A DNA stretch of 7,806 bases, taken from contig JAPUJU010000037.1 of assembly GCA_027296025.1 (NCBI GenBank), positions 1-7,806 of the forward strand, read 5' to 3'. The stretch comes from a bacterium. GTDB lineage: Bacteria > Krumholzibacteriota > Krumholzibacteriia > WVZY01. Positions 1 through 5,689 of this stretch are shown here, in pieces. Both the position numbers and the translations under genes were made by a program. Under the pieces are notes generated by a model. That model saw only the letters and a list, made by a program, of their open reading frames with translations. It ran no database searches and was not told where the DNA came from. Every line of letters starts with the position of its first letter. Position 1 is the stretch's first letter.

Positions 1-672
1 GTTGAACAGACGCGCCTCGAGGTTCCAGCTGGTGCTCTTGTCGAACCCGCCGAGGGTGTCGCCGCCGGCATTACCCCAGGTGATGGCGCCGTCGAGGTAC
101 ATGTCCGGGTTGATGTCGACACGCACCGCTCCACCGATCGTGGTGAAGCTGAGGTCATTAGTATCGTTGGGATCTTCTACAGAGGCGTCCGAACGCGTGA
201 AGGTGACACCCACGCCGATGTTGTTGATCTGCTTCCCCCACAAGAGGACGAACTTGGTCACCGGGATACCGCCCGGAAGATCCCCCGCGATATCGGGGGT
301 CGACCCGCTCATAAACGTACCGAGAGGATTGAACGCGAAAAAGCTGTCGTCCTCGAGACTGTGCTGGAGCAGGAAGATGCCCCACGTGCCAAACATGTCG
401 TCTTCGCCACGACTGTAGGTAAAACCGAGAGCCTGGCGAGTGACGGCACCGAGGTCAGTACTATTGGGGGTGGTTGACTGGCCCAGTTCGGCCATGACCA
501 TGTTCTTGTACGACGGCAGCGTTCCGTACCAACGGAAAATATCGGAGTCGTCGTTGATGTAGCTCGCGGCACCCGCCAGCGACGCCACACGGCTCGTCGT
601 CGCAGTCGCCATCGTGGCGAACATCGTTACGACGAGGAGTGAAAGCAAAACAATTTTGCTCGCTCTAAACAT
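1..672 (-). CDS. Secreted beta-barrel-like outer-membrane protein, 3' end outside window
   Basis: An open frame of 224 codons runs from an ATG at 672 to the left edge without a stop, so the C-terminus is missing. Residues 1-24 form a signal peptide: basic start (MFRASK), hydrophobic stretch LLSLLVVTMFA, then a small-residue cleavage region near ATA-TTS. The mature part has a motif-like start (RVASLAGAASYINDD, then FRWYGTLPSY) followed by alternating polar/hydrophobic segments ending in aromatic residues, such as GVGVTFTR (153-160), GGAVRVDI (180-187) and MYLDGAITWG (191-200), separated by Asp/Asn/Gly-rich turns. This is the look of outer-membrane beta-strands. A strong AGGAGG site six bases upstream fixes the start. 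I do not recognise a named family; a porin or other barrel is inferred from composition and strand pattern only. It has its own promoter region and is probably not part of the upstream operon. Confidence 0.85.
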   Translation of the reverse strand, partial: MFRASKIVLLSLLVVTMFATMATATTSRVASLAGAASYINDDSDIFRWYGTLPSYKNMVMAELGQSTTPNSTDLGAVTRQALGFTYSRGEDDMFGTWGIFLLQHSLEDDSFFAFNPLGTFMSGSTPDIAGDLPGGIPVTKFVLLWGKQINNIGVGVTFTRSDASVEDPNDTNDLSFTTIGGAVRVDINPDMYLDGAITWGNAGGDTLGGFDKSTSWNLEARLFN

Positions 673-678
673 TCCTAA

Positions 679-684
679 CCTCCT
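679..684 (-). promoter_or_regulatory. Ribosome binding site of the outer-membrane protein gene
   Basis: The minus strand reads AGGAGG, a full Shine-Dalgarno match, six bases before the ATG at 672. It fixes the start of the gene and suggests efficient translation. Confidence 0.85.
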
Positions 685-745
685 GAGTTTGGAACAGAGG
701 GCAGCCATAAGGGTGACTCCGGCATCTCTATTCCACGCAAACTAA

Positions 746-773
746 ATTAAAAATAAAGAAAATCGTTTTTCAA
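746..773 (-). promoter_or_regulatory. Possible proximal sigma70-type promoter for the outer-membrane protein gene
   Basis: On the minus strand TTGAAA (768-773) and TTTAAT (746-751) are separated by 16 bases; each differs from consensus at one base. The segment is very AT-rich compared with its surroundings. Transcription would begin about 65 bases before the start codon. AT-rich DNA gives such matches by chance, so this is weaker than the distal promoter. Confidence 0.35.
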
Positions 774-802
774 CTAAACGTTGTCGGGGCAAAACAGATG
801 AT

Positions 803-835
803 TCGAACCTCAACCACAACGCCTGTGGGGTTCGA
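803..835 (-). other. Bulged 12-bp hairpin in the leader
   Basis: A seven-base outer stem pairs 803-809 (TCGAACC on the plus strand) with 829-835 (GGTTCGA). A five-base inner stem pairs 814-818 (CCACA) with 824-828 (TGTGG) around a five-base loop. The only interruption is a four-base bulge at 810-813. No clear run of T follows on the minus strand (it continues ATCATCTGTTTTG), so it is not a typical intrinsic terminator. It may be a regulatory or stabilising leader structure. The inverted repeat is directly visible; the function is unknown. Confidence 0.55.
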
Positions 836-986
836 CGCTATCGTTTGTGTATCACCTCCTCCCCGAGAAGGTTATCTTCAACGGTTGCCGATTCATATGC
901 GATCCAGCTATCCATTTATCGAGTTCGTTTTCGTTTCCAGTAGCTTCGGTACCCCCTCCCGATTTGGTTACGGTTTTCAACGGGCG

Positions 987-1015
987 AAGATATTGATGCG
1001 CCAATCACTTGTCAA
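987..1015 (-). promoter_or_regulatory. Near-consensus sigma70-type promoter with A-rich upstream tract
   Basis: The minus strand has a perfect -35 box TTGACA at 1010-1015, a 17-base spacer and a -10 box TATCTT at 987-992 (four of six bases match TATAAT). Directly upstream lies an A-rich run with seven consecutive A at 1019-1025, like an UP element. The predicted start of transcription is near 980. It points toward the outer-membrane protein gene, with no other gene between. Confidence 0.7.
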
Positions 1016-1142
1016 TTCTTTTTTTAATCATTAGAGAACGTTTTCACATGTTTCGGCACGCGCGACCATGCAAATCTGACGCTGGTCGGCACATTTTTCC
1101 GTCGATTCAACAGATTTTCTAGCAACAGGTTAGGAAAGATCT

Positions 1143-1177
1143 CGCCCGAAATCCACCAAATGGGCGCGTTTCGGGCG
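1143..1177. repeat. Perfect 9-bp inverted repeat, possible transcript end of the operon
   Basis: Bases 1143-1151 (CGCCCGAAA) are the exact reverse complement of 1169-1177 (TTTCGGGCG), with a 17-base loop. It lies about 80 bases beyond the stop codon of the NlpC/P60 gene and upstream of the promoter at 987-1015, where a transcription terminator is expected. No clean T-run follows on the minus strand (AGATCTTTCC), so a rho-independent terminator is possible but not shown; a protective 3' stem or a protein-binding site are alternatives. Confidence 0.35.
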
Positions 1178-1207
1178 TCATTTTGCCTCCCCGAGAACGC
1201 GTGAGGG

Positions 1208-1221
1208 GCACGAAAGCGTGC
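1208..1221. repeat. Short hairpin GCACG-AAAG-CGTGC downstream of the peptidase gene
   Basis: A five-base perfect stem with a four-base loop lies about 35 bases after the stop of the NlpC/P60 gene. On the plus strand it is followed by GTTTTC, so it resembles a weak intrinsic terminator for transcription coming from the left; no plus-strand gene is visible there. On the minus strand no T-run follows. Its role is uncertain. Confidence 0.25.
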
Positions 1222-1255
1222 GTTTTCACAATATTTGATTCGTTTGCCGAAATCG

Positions 1256-2302
1256 TCAAACTCGAACGAAAGGATCGCGCGTCGCGCACCATCCAGCAAC
1301 GAGCCCGGCTTCGAAGTGAATATGGTTGGGGTGCAAGGATCCTACCCTCACATGCCCGCAGGCGTGAAGAAACAATCCATCGGAGAGGTACATGGCCACA
1401 TGGGTAATGTGATCGATATCGCTTCCGAAAAAGAGGAGGTCACCGGTCTTGAGCACGTCCGGTTGGCCGGCGGGCTTGCTGCGACCGACCATCACCTGCA
1501 TGTCGGAGTCCCGCGGAATCACCGCCCCGCCCAGCCGGAAGATCCGCTGGATGAGCCCGGAGCAATCGAACCCCTTCGGCGTCGTCCCGCCCCAGAGATA
1601 CGGGATACCCAGGAATCGCATGCCGGTCGTCACGAGCTCCTGTCTCGACAACCCGGCGCGCTTCGGCACCGGCTCGAGTGCACGTGACGGAACGAATCCA
1701 GTCCTGCCCTCGGGAAAAGAGATCCGGCGCCAGCCACGGCGCTCGCCGGGCTCCGCATGAACCCGCGTCCCGATGACAGCGTCGCCTACCGGCAGCGCCG
1801 AACGCTCTGGAGCTTCCAGCACCTGGACGACGTTGTCACGGACGCGGTGCCCGGCACCTTCGAGAAACTCGTCCACGGCCTCCCTGCGAGACGGCGTGAC
1901 GTGCCAGTTCCGGATCCAGCCGAGATAGCCGTCGTCCGTACGGATGAGGTACCAGTCGCCCTGATCCTTCAAGGGCACGAGCACATCGCCGTAAATCACC
2001 TGGTTAACCAGCTCGGCGGTGTGCACAGGCTCGCGCCGAACGTCGGCCACGCTGTTCGTCGCAACGAGCAGCTCGGGCAATTCCTGGCCGTTCGGGAGGA
2101 GTACATACTCGACCGGCGCGTCCGTCGCGGCCACGCGATGGCGCACATCTTCTGCGACTGCCGCGTCACTGCATTCGAAGACGAACGTGGTCGCATCCGG
2201 CGGCACCGGGGAAAAAGTCGTGAAACAGGTTCGCCGATCCATCGACCGTGCCTTGAGTACGTCGGCAACGATCGCATTAATATCACTGATCAAGGTATTC
2301 AT
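1256..2302 (-). CDS. NlpC/P60 cysteine peptidase with SH3b domains, YkfC-like (murein peptide cleavage)
   Basis: The protein has 348 residues. Family members of the YkfC type cut the gamma-D-Glu-diamino acid bond of short cell-wall peptides in the cytosol. There is no signal peptide or membrane segment, which fits a cytosolic enzyme. An N-terminal region of unclear fold is followed by an SH3b domain at about 82-135 (SVADVRREP, then GDWYLIRTDDGYLGWI), a second SH3b-like part at about 155-212, and the catalytic domain from about 219. Catalytic residues are Cys247 in GFDCSGL, His301 in HVAMYL and probably His313 in FLHACGH. RDSDMQ (264-269) places Asp265 and Ser266 as far beyond the Cys as the residues that, as I recall, bind the free amino end of L-Ala-gamma-D-Glu in Bacillus cereus YkfC. 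The gene begins 20 bases after oppC and lacks a clear ribosome site, suggesting translational coupling. The overall family call is firm; the exact substrate is inferred. Confidence 0.88.
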   Translation of the reverse strand: MNTLISDINAIVADVLKARSMDRRTCFTTFSPVPPDATTFVFECSDAAVAEDVRHRVAATDAPVEYVLLPNGQELPELLVATNSVADVRREPVHTAELVNQVIYGDVLVPLKDQGDWYLIRTDDGYLGWIRNWHVTPSRREAVDEFLEGAGHRVRDNVVQVLEAPERSALPVGDAVIGTRVHAEPGERRGWRRISFPEGRTGFVPSRALEPVPKRAGLSRQELVTTGMRFLGIPYLWGGTTPKGFDCSGLIQRIFRLGGAVIPRDSDMQVMVGRSKPAGQPDVLKTGDLLFFGSDIDHITHVAMYLSDGLFLHACGHVRVGSLHPNHIHFEAGLVAGWCATRDPFVRV

Positions 2303-2322
2303 CGTTCGATTCGTCGTGCGAG

Positions 2323-3147
2323 CTAGAGGTTCCTCAGCTTCGGGTCCAGCACATCCCGGAAGGCATCCCCAAGCAGGTTAAACCCGAGCACTGCAATCGT
2401 AATGCCGATTCCCGGGGCCAGGGAAAGCCACGGGGCCACCCGCAGGTAATCCAGTCCCGAACTGATCATCGAGCCCCAGCTCGGAGCCGGAGGTTGCGCG
2501 CCGAGCCCCAGAAAACTCATCGACGACTCCGCCATGATCCCCATACCCAGCCCCATCGAGAATATGATAATCATCTGCGAAAGGCAATTTGGCAACAGGT
2601 GGCGCAGCACGATGCTCTCGGGCCGACTGCCGAGCGCCCGGATCGCGAGGATGTACTCGCGCTCCTTGATCGACAGCACCTGCGCACGAACGATGCGGGC
2701 AACGGCCGCCCATCCGACGATTCCCAGTGCAATCGTCAGCGAGGAAAGGCTCGGGCCGACCGCCGCGATCACAGCAATGAGAAGAAGCAGGCCCGGATAC
2801 GCAAGCGTCACATCGGCAAGGCGCATAACAAGCGTGTCAATCCTCCCGCCAATGTACCCTGCAAGGAGGCCGAGTAACGTTCCGATCAGGAGCGAAATCA
2901 GTCGCGAGAGTACGCTGACTTTCAGCGAAATTCGCGCGCCGTAGACCAGGCGGCTCATCATGTCGCGCCCGAGCACGTCCGTTCCGAGCGGGTGCGACCA
3001 CGACGGCGGTTGCAGGGCCTCGTCCATGTTCATCTCGTACGGATCGTACGGCGCGACGATCGGAGCGGCGACGGCGGCGAGCAGCACAATCGCCACAAGT
3101 ATGAATCCGATCAATCCGGTCTTTTGGGACGCTACGCGCCGCAGCAT
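2323..3147 (-). CDS. Peptide ABC transporter permease, OppC/DppC family
   Basis: This inner-membrane permease would pair with the OppB-like subunit to form the channel for di- or oligopeptides. The 274-residue form starts MLRRVASQKTG. An open frame reaches back to 3216, but this ATG has a good AGGAGG nine bases upstream and sits one base after the oppB stop, whereas the earlier starts lie deep inside oppB without a ribosome site. Visible features are a first membrane segment (about 11-33) ending in VAPYDPY; the family motif SHPLGTDVLGRD (51-62); several further hydrophobic segments; the ATPase-contact loop, EYILAIRALG to RHLLPN (about 164-187); the SFLGLG and PSWGSM motifs (211-227); and the typical end GDAFRDVLDPKLRNL. 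Length and motif order are normal for the family. Substrate cannot be read from the permease itself. Confidence 0.95.
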   Translation of the reverse strand: MLRRVASQKTGLIGFILVAIVLLAAVAAPIVAPYDPYEMNMDEALQPPSWSHPLGTDVLGRDMMSRLVYGARISLKVSVLSRLISLLIGTLLGLLAGYIGGRIDTLVMRLADVTLAYPGLLLLIAVIAAVGPSLSSLTIALGIVGWAAVARIVRAQVLSIKEREYILAIRALGSRPESIVLRHLLPNCLSQMIIIFSMGLGMGIMAESSMSFLGLGAQPPAPSWGSMISSGLDYLRVAPWLSLAPGIGITIAVLGFNLLGDAFRDVLDPKLRNL

Positions 3148-3148
3148 G

Positions 3149-4093
3149 TCAGCCGGCCTCCTCATCACGATCAAGTTTGATGCGTGGGTCGACCCACGCG
3201 TAGGCAAGATCCACAACGAGATTAACCGTCATGAACAGCGCCGCCATGAAGAGAACCGCTCCCTGGATAGCGGGAATATCCCGTTTGAGGATCGCATCGA
3301 GAGTAAAGCGCCCGAGACCCGGCCACGCAAAAATCGACTCTGTCAAAACGGCGCCGCTCAAGAAACTTCCAAAGTCCGTGCCGACGACCGTGATCACGGG
3401 CAGCAACGCGTTCCGCAGTCCATGGCCGAAGATGGTCTTTACCTCGGACACACCTTTCGCTCGCGCCGTTTGGATGTATTGTTCACGGATCACGTCGAGC
3501 ATGCTCGAGCGCGTCATGCGGGCAACATACGCCGACGATGCCTGGGCCAGCGTAAACGCGGGAAGCACCATGTAGCGGATACTGCCATCTCCATAGCCAG
3601 ACGCCGGCAGCACGTGGAGCTTCATGGAGAAGAAGTAAATCAGCAGGACACCGAGCCAGAAAACCGGCATGGAAATACCGACGACGGTCCCGCCCATCGC
3701 CAGGTAGTCGAATGGTGTGCGCCACTTCCATGCGGCGACGACGCCCACCCCGACGCCGATCAACACGGAGATCAGCATCGCCGCCAGCGCCAGCCGGAAT
3801 GTGTACGGAAAACGCTCGCGCACGGAATCCCACACCGGTTCACCGGTCACGTACGACGTACCCAGATCGAGCCGCGCGAGGGCCGCAATAAAATGCCCGT
3901 ACTGCACCCAGATCGGTCGATCCAGATGCATCTCCGCGCGAAGCTGATCGATCGTTTCCTGGTCGTAGCGCTCCCCCACCATACTCAGCACCGGGTCGCC
4001 GGGCAGTACGTAGATGAGAAAAAACGTCACGGTTGCCACGCCGAGCAGGATAGGAACGAAGAAGAGAAGCCGTTTGACGGTGTACTTGAGCAC
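3149..4093 (-). CDS. Peptide ABC transporter permease, OppB/DppB family
   Basis: The protein has 314 residues, the usual length for the family, and forms one half of the membrane channel of a dipeptide/oligopeptide importer. It opens with the typical single membrane segment MLKYTVKRLLFFVPILLGVA and the IYVLPGDPV motif (27-35). The soluble part has HLDRPIWVQYGHF and LDLGTSYVTGEPV (75-87), followed by a membrane core. The ATPase-contact loop runs from EQYIQTARAKGV to RNALLP (about 204-232), and TESIFAWPGLGR (251-262) is a family signature. The C-terminus YAWVDPRIKL is also typical. The start codon is GTG at 4093, 15 bases after the binding-protein stop; I see no good ribosome site, and a CTG four codons upstream is a possible alternative. 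The gene ends one base before the oppC-like start, so the two are very probably translated together. Confidence 0.95.
   Translation of the reverse strand: MLKYTVKRLLFFVPILLGVATVTFFLIYVLPGDPVLSMVGERYDQETIDQLRAEMHLDRPIWVQYGHFIAALARLDLGTSYVTGEPVWDSVRERFPYTFRLALAAMLISVLIGVGVGVVAAWKWRTPFDYLAMGGTVVGISMPVFWLGVLLIYFFSMKLHVLPASGYGDGSIRYMVLPAFTLAQASSAYVARMTRSSMLDVIREQYIQTARAKGVSEVKTIFGHGLRNALLPVITVVGTDFGSFLSGAVLTESIFAWPGLGRFTLDAILKRDIPAIQGAVLFMAALFMTVNLVVDLAYAWVDPRIKLDRDEEAG
3157..3162 (-). promoter_or_regulatory. Ribosome binding site that decides the oppC-like start
   Basis: AGGAGG on the minus strand lies inside the last codons of the oppB-like gene, nine bases before the ATG at 3147. It supports that start over the in-frame ATG codons at 3165 and 3216. 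Confidence 0.8.
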
Positions 4094-4108
4094 CGGTTTG
4101 GTCAGGAA

Positions 4109-5689
4109 CTAGTTTTTTTGAATCGTCGAGAAATCTTCTCCCAGATAAAGGGCGGGGTACACGTACCCCAGCACCCGGGGAGATACCAACACAAAGCTGC
4201 GAGGAAAGTAAAGGTAGATCCACGGTGCCAGATCGTAGATCATGCGGTCCGTTTCCGCGTAAACCGCCCACGCCTCCTCCGGATCGGTCAGCGCGTGGGA
4301 TCGTTCGATCAGGGCGTCGACATCGGCGTTCTTCAAGAACGCGCGGTTCCCCCCACCACCAACATTGGCGGAGTGAAAGAGCGGAAAGAGAAAGTTTTCT
4401 GCGTCCGGATAGTCGGCATACCAGTCGAGGAAGAACGCGTCCACCTTCCCCTGCCCCACCGCCTCTTTGAAGGCACTCCACTCGCGTTTGACGATGCGGA
4501 CCTCGACCCCGACTTCGCGGAGATAGCCCTGGACGGCTTCGACGATCCGGTTCCCGTCCGGGCTGTCCCTCTGCCAGACTTCGATCGAAAAGCCTTCCGG
4601 AAACCCGGCCGCGCTGAGTTCGCGCCGCGCCCCTTGCGGATCGTACGGATACGCGTCACGCTCTTCGTATCCACCGAGCGTCGGCGGCACCGAACCCGTA
4701 GCGCGGACCCCCCGGCCGCCGGTCAGCACTTCGATGATCTGGTCGACGTTGACCGCCATGTTGAGAGCGCGCCTTACTCGCACGTCTTTCAATGGCCCGC
4801 GTTGAGTGTTGAGACCTATGTAGAGTACTCGAAGCTCGGGACGCGACTGAATAAACTCGCTGTTCGCCGGGTCGCTGAGATACCGGTCGAGTTCGGCGAG
4901 CGGAATCTTGAGAATATCCAGGGTCCCCGATTCGTACTCGGCGATGCGTGTGAAGGCTTGCGGGATGATGCGGTACCGAATCTCATCGATGTTGCGCGCG
5001 TGCTCCGGGTGATGACGGTTGGGAACGAGTGACACATAGTCGCCGCGCCGCCAATCGCCAAGCATCCACATGCCTGAGCCAACCGGAATGCTATCGGTGC
5101 TTTCTCCGGTCGCCGGGCCGCTATTCGCATGTACAATCCGGGCGGCCGGCATGCCCAGCAGTTCGATGAACGGGCGGAAGGGTTCCGCGAGTTCGATCAC
5201 GACCGTCGAGTCGCCACGCGTACTGAGACCCGCCACCGACGCCGTCTTACCGTCTGAGAACTCCCCGGCCCCACGAATCCTGTCGAGCACCCACCTGCGT
5301 GACGAGAGACTTCGAGGAGCGAGAACCCTCTCGAAGCTCGACACGACATCGCCCGCGGTGACCGCCGAGCCGTCGGAGAAGCGGGCCTGACGGTCCATGG
5401 TGAAAACGTAGCGGTGGCCGTCGTCCTCAATTTCCCAGGCCGTCGCGGCATCTGGTTCAAGTTTTCCCTCGGGTGAAAAACGGACCAGCCCCTGATAAAT
5501 GAGCGACACGATCTGTCCACCGGCGACGTCCACGGCAAGCGCCGGATCGATCTTGTTCGGCGGTGTTTCGAGCGCCAGAAAAAGGGTTCGGGAATCGGAT
5601 TCGGGGTTGCCGCAACCTGCGAGTGAGGCTGCGATGAGAACTAAGAGTGTCGTGTGCGCTACATAGCGCGGAAACTCGCCATGCGCCAT
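4109..5689 (-). CDS. Peptide-binding lipoprotein of an ABC importer, SBP family 5 (OppA/DppA-like)
   Basis: It captures a peptide in the periplasm and delivers it to the adjacent permeases. The frame is open back to 5749, but the ATG at 5689 gives a lipoprotein signal: MAHGEFPRYVAHT, hydrophobic TLLVLIAASLA, then lipobox LAGC with lipid-modified Cys26. The resulting 526 residues are normal for the family. Family-5 signatures are IYQGLV (64-69), FSDGSAVTAGDV (104-115), a segment with LNTQRGPLKDVRVRRAL (293-309) and DWYADYPDAENFL (422-434), the last being frequent in dipeptide/oligopeptide binders. The chosen start lies 31 bases inside the end of the GWxTD gene, in another frame, so translation is probably coupled. 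Gly follows the Cys, with no inner-membrane retention Asp. The ligand is not readable; a murein peptide is inferred from the downstream YkfC-like enzyme. A start at 5749 would place the signal too far from the N-terminus. Confidence 0.93.
   Translation of the reverse strand: MAHGEFPRYVAHTTLLVLIAASLAGCGNPESDSRTLFLALETPPNKIDPALAVDVAGGQIVSLIYQGLVRFSPEGKLEPDAATAWEIEDDGHRYVFTMDRQARFSDGSAVTAGDVVSSFERVLAPRSLSSRRWVLDRIRGAGEFSDGKTASVAGLSTRGDSTVVIELAEPFRPFIELLGMPAARIVHANSGPATGESTDSIPVGSGMWMLGDWRRGDYVSLVPNRHHPEHARNIDEIRYRIIPQAFTRIAEYESGTLDILKIPLAELDRYLSDPANSEFIQSRPELRVLYIGLNTQRGPLKDVRVRRALNMAVNVDQIIEVLTGGRGVRATGSVPPTLGGYEERDAYPYDPQGARRELSAAGFPEGFSIEVWQRDSPDGNRIVEAVQGYLREVGVEVRIVKREWSAFKEAVGQGKVDAFFLDWYADYPDAENFLFPLFHSANVGGGGNRAFLKNADVDALIERSHALTDPEEAWAVYAETDRMIYDLAPWIYLYFPRSFVLVSPRVLGYVYPALYLGEDFSTIQKN

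Larger units (their letters stand above)
673..980 (-). promoter_or_regulatory. Long 5' leader of the outer-membrane protein mRNA
   Basis: If transcription starts at the distal promoter, about 300 untranslated bases precede the ATG at 672. This stretch has no convincing gene. It holds a bulged hairpin (803-835), an isolated Shine-Dalgarno-like GGAGGAGGTG (853-862), a tandem imperfect 8-base repeat (899-914) and a possible second promoter (746-773). I could not match it to a known riboswitch class by its conserved bases. The leader as such is inferred from the promoter; the structural elements are seen directly. Confidence 0.45.

Noticed and set aside
801..840. T-loop-like GGTTCGAATC suggesting a tRNA
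   Set aside because: No acceptor, anticodon or D arm can be built around it; the bases are instead part of the 803-835 hairpin.
798..1034. Plus-strand open frame of 78 codons in the intergenic region
   Set aside because: It has no ribosome site, no family resemblance, and runs across the promoter and hairpin of the opposite strand.
1119..1181. Possible 20-residue ORF on the minus strand (ATG at 1181 after GGGGAGGCAAA)
   Set aside because: A ribosome-site-like sequence is present, but the peptide is featureless and overlaps the 9-bp inverted repeat; chance is more likely.
1024..1299. Minus-strand open frame of 91 codons after the peptidase gene
   Set aside because: It starts inside the peptidase gene in another frame, has no ribosome site and shows no recognisable features; the region fits an intergenic spacer with inverted repeats.
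1256..2326. Plus-strand open frames opposite the NlpC/P60 gene
   Set aside because: They are antisense shadows; the minus-strand frame has intact catalytic motifs.
2960..5032. Plus-strand open frame of 690 codons
   Set aside because: It is antisense to three well-supported transporter genes, is rich in Arg, His and Asp with no domain-like pattern, and is explained by codon bias of the GC-rich genes opposite.
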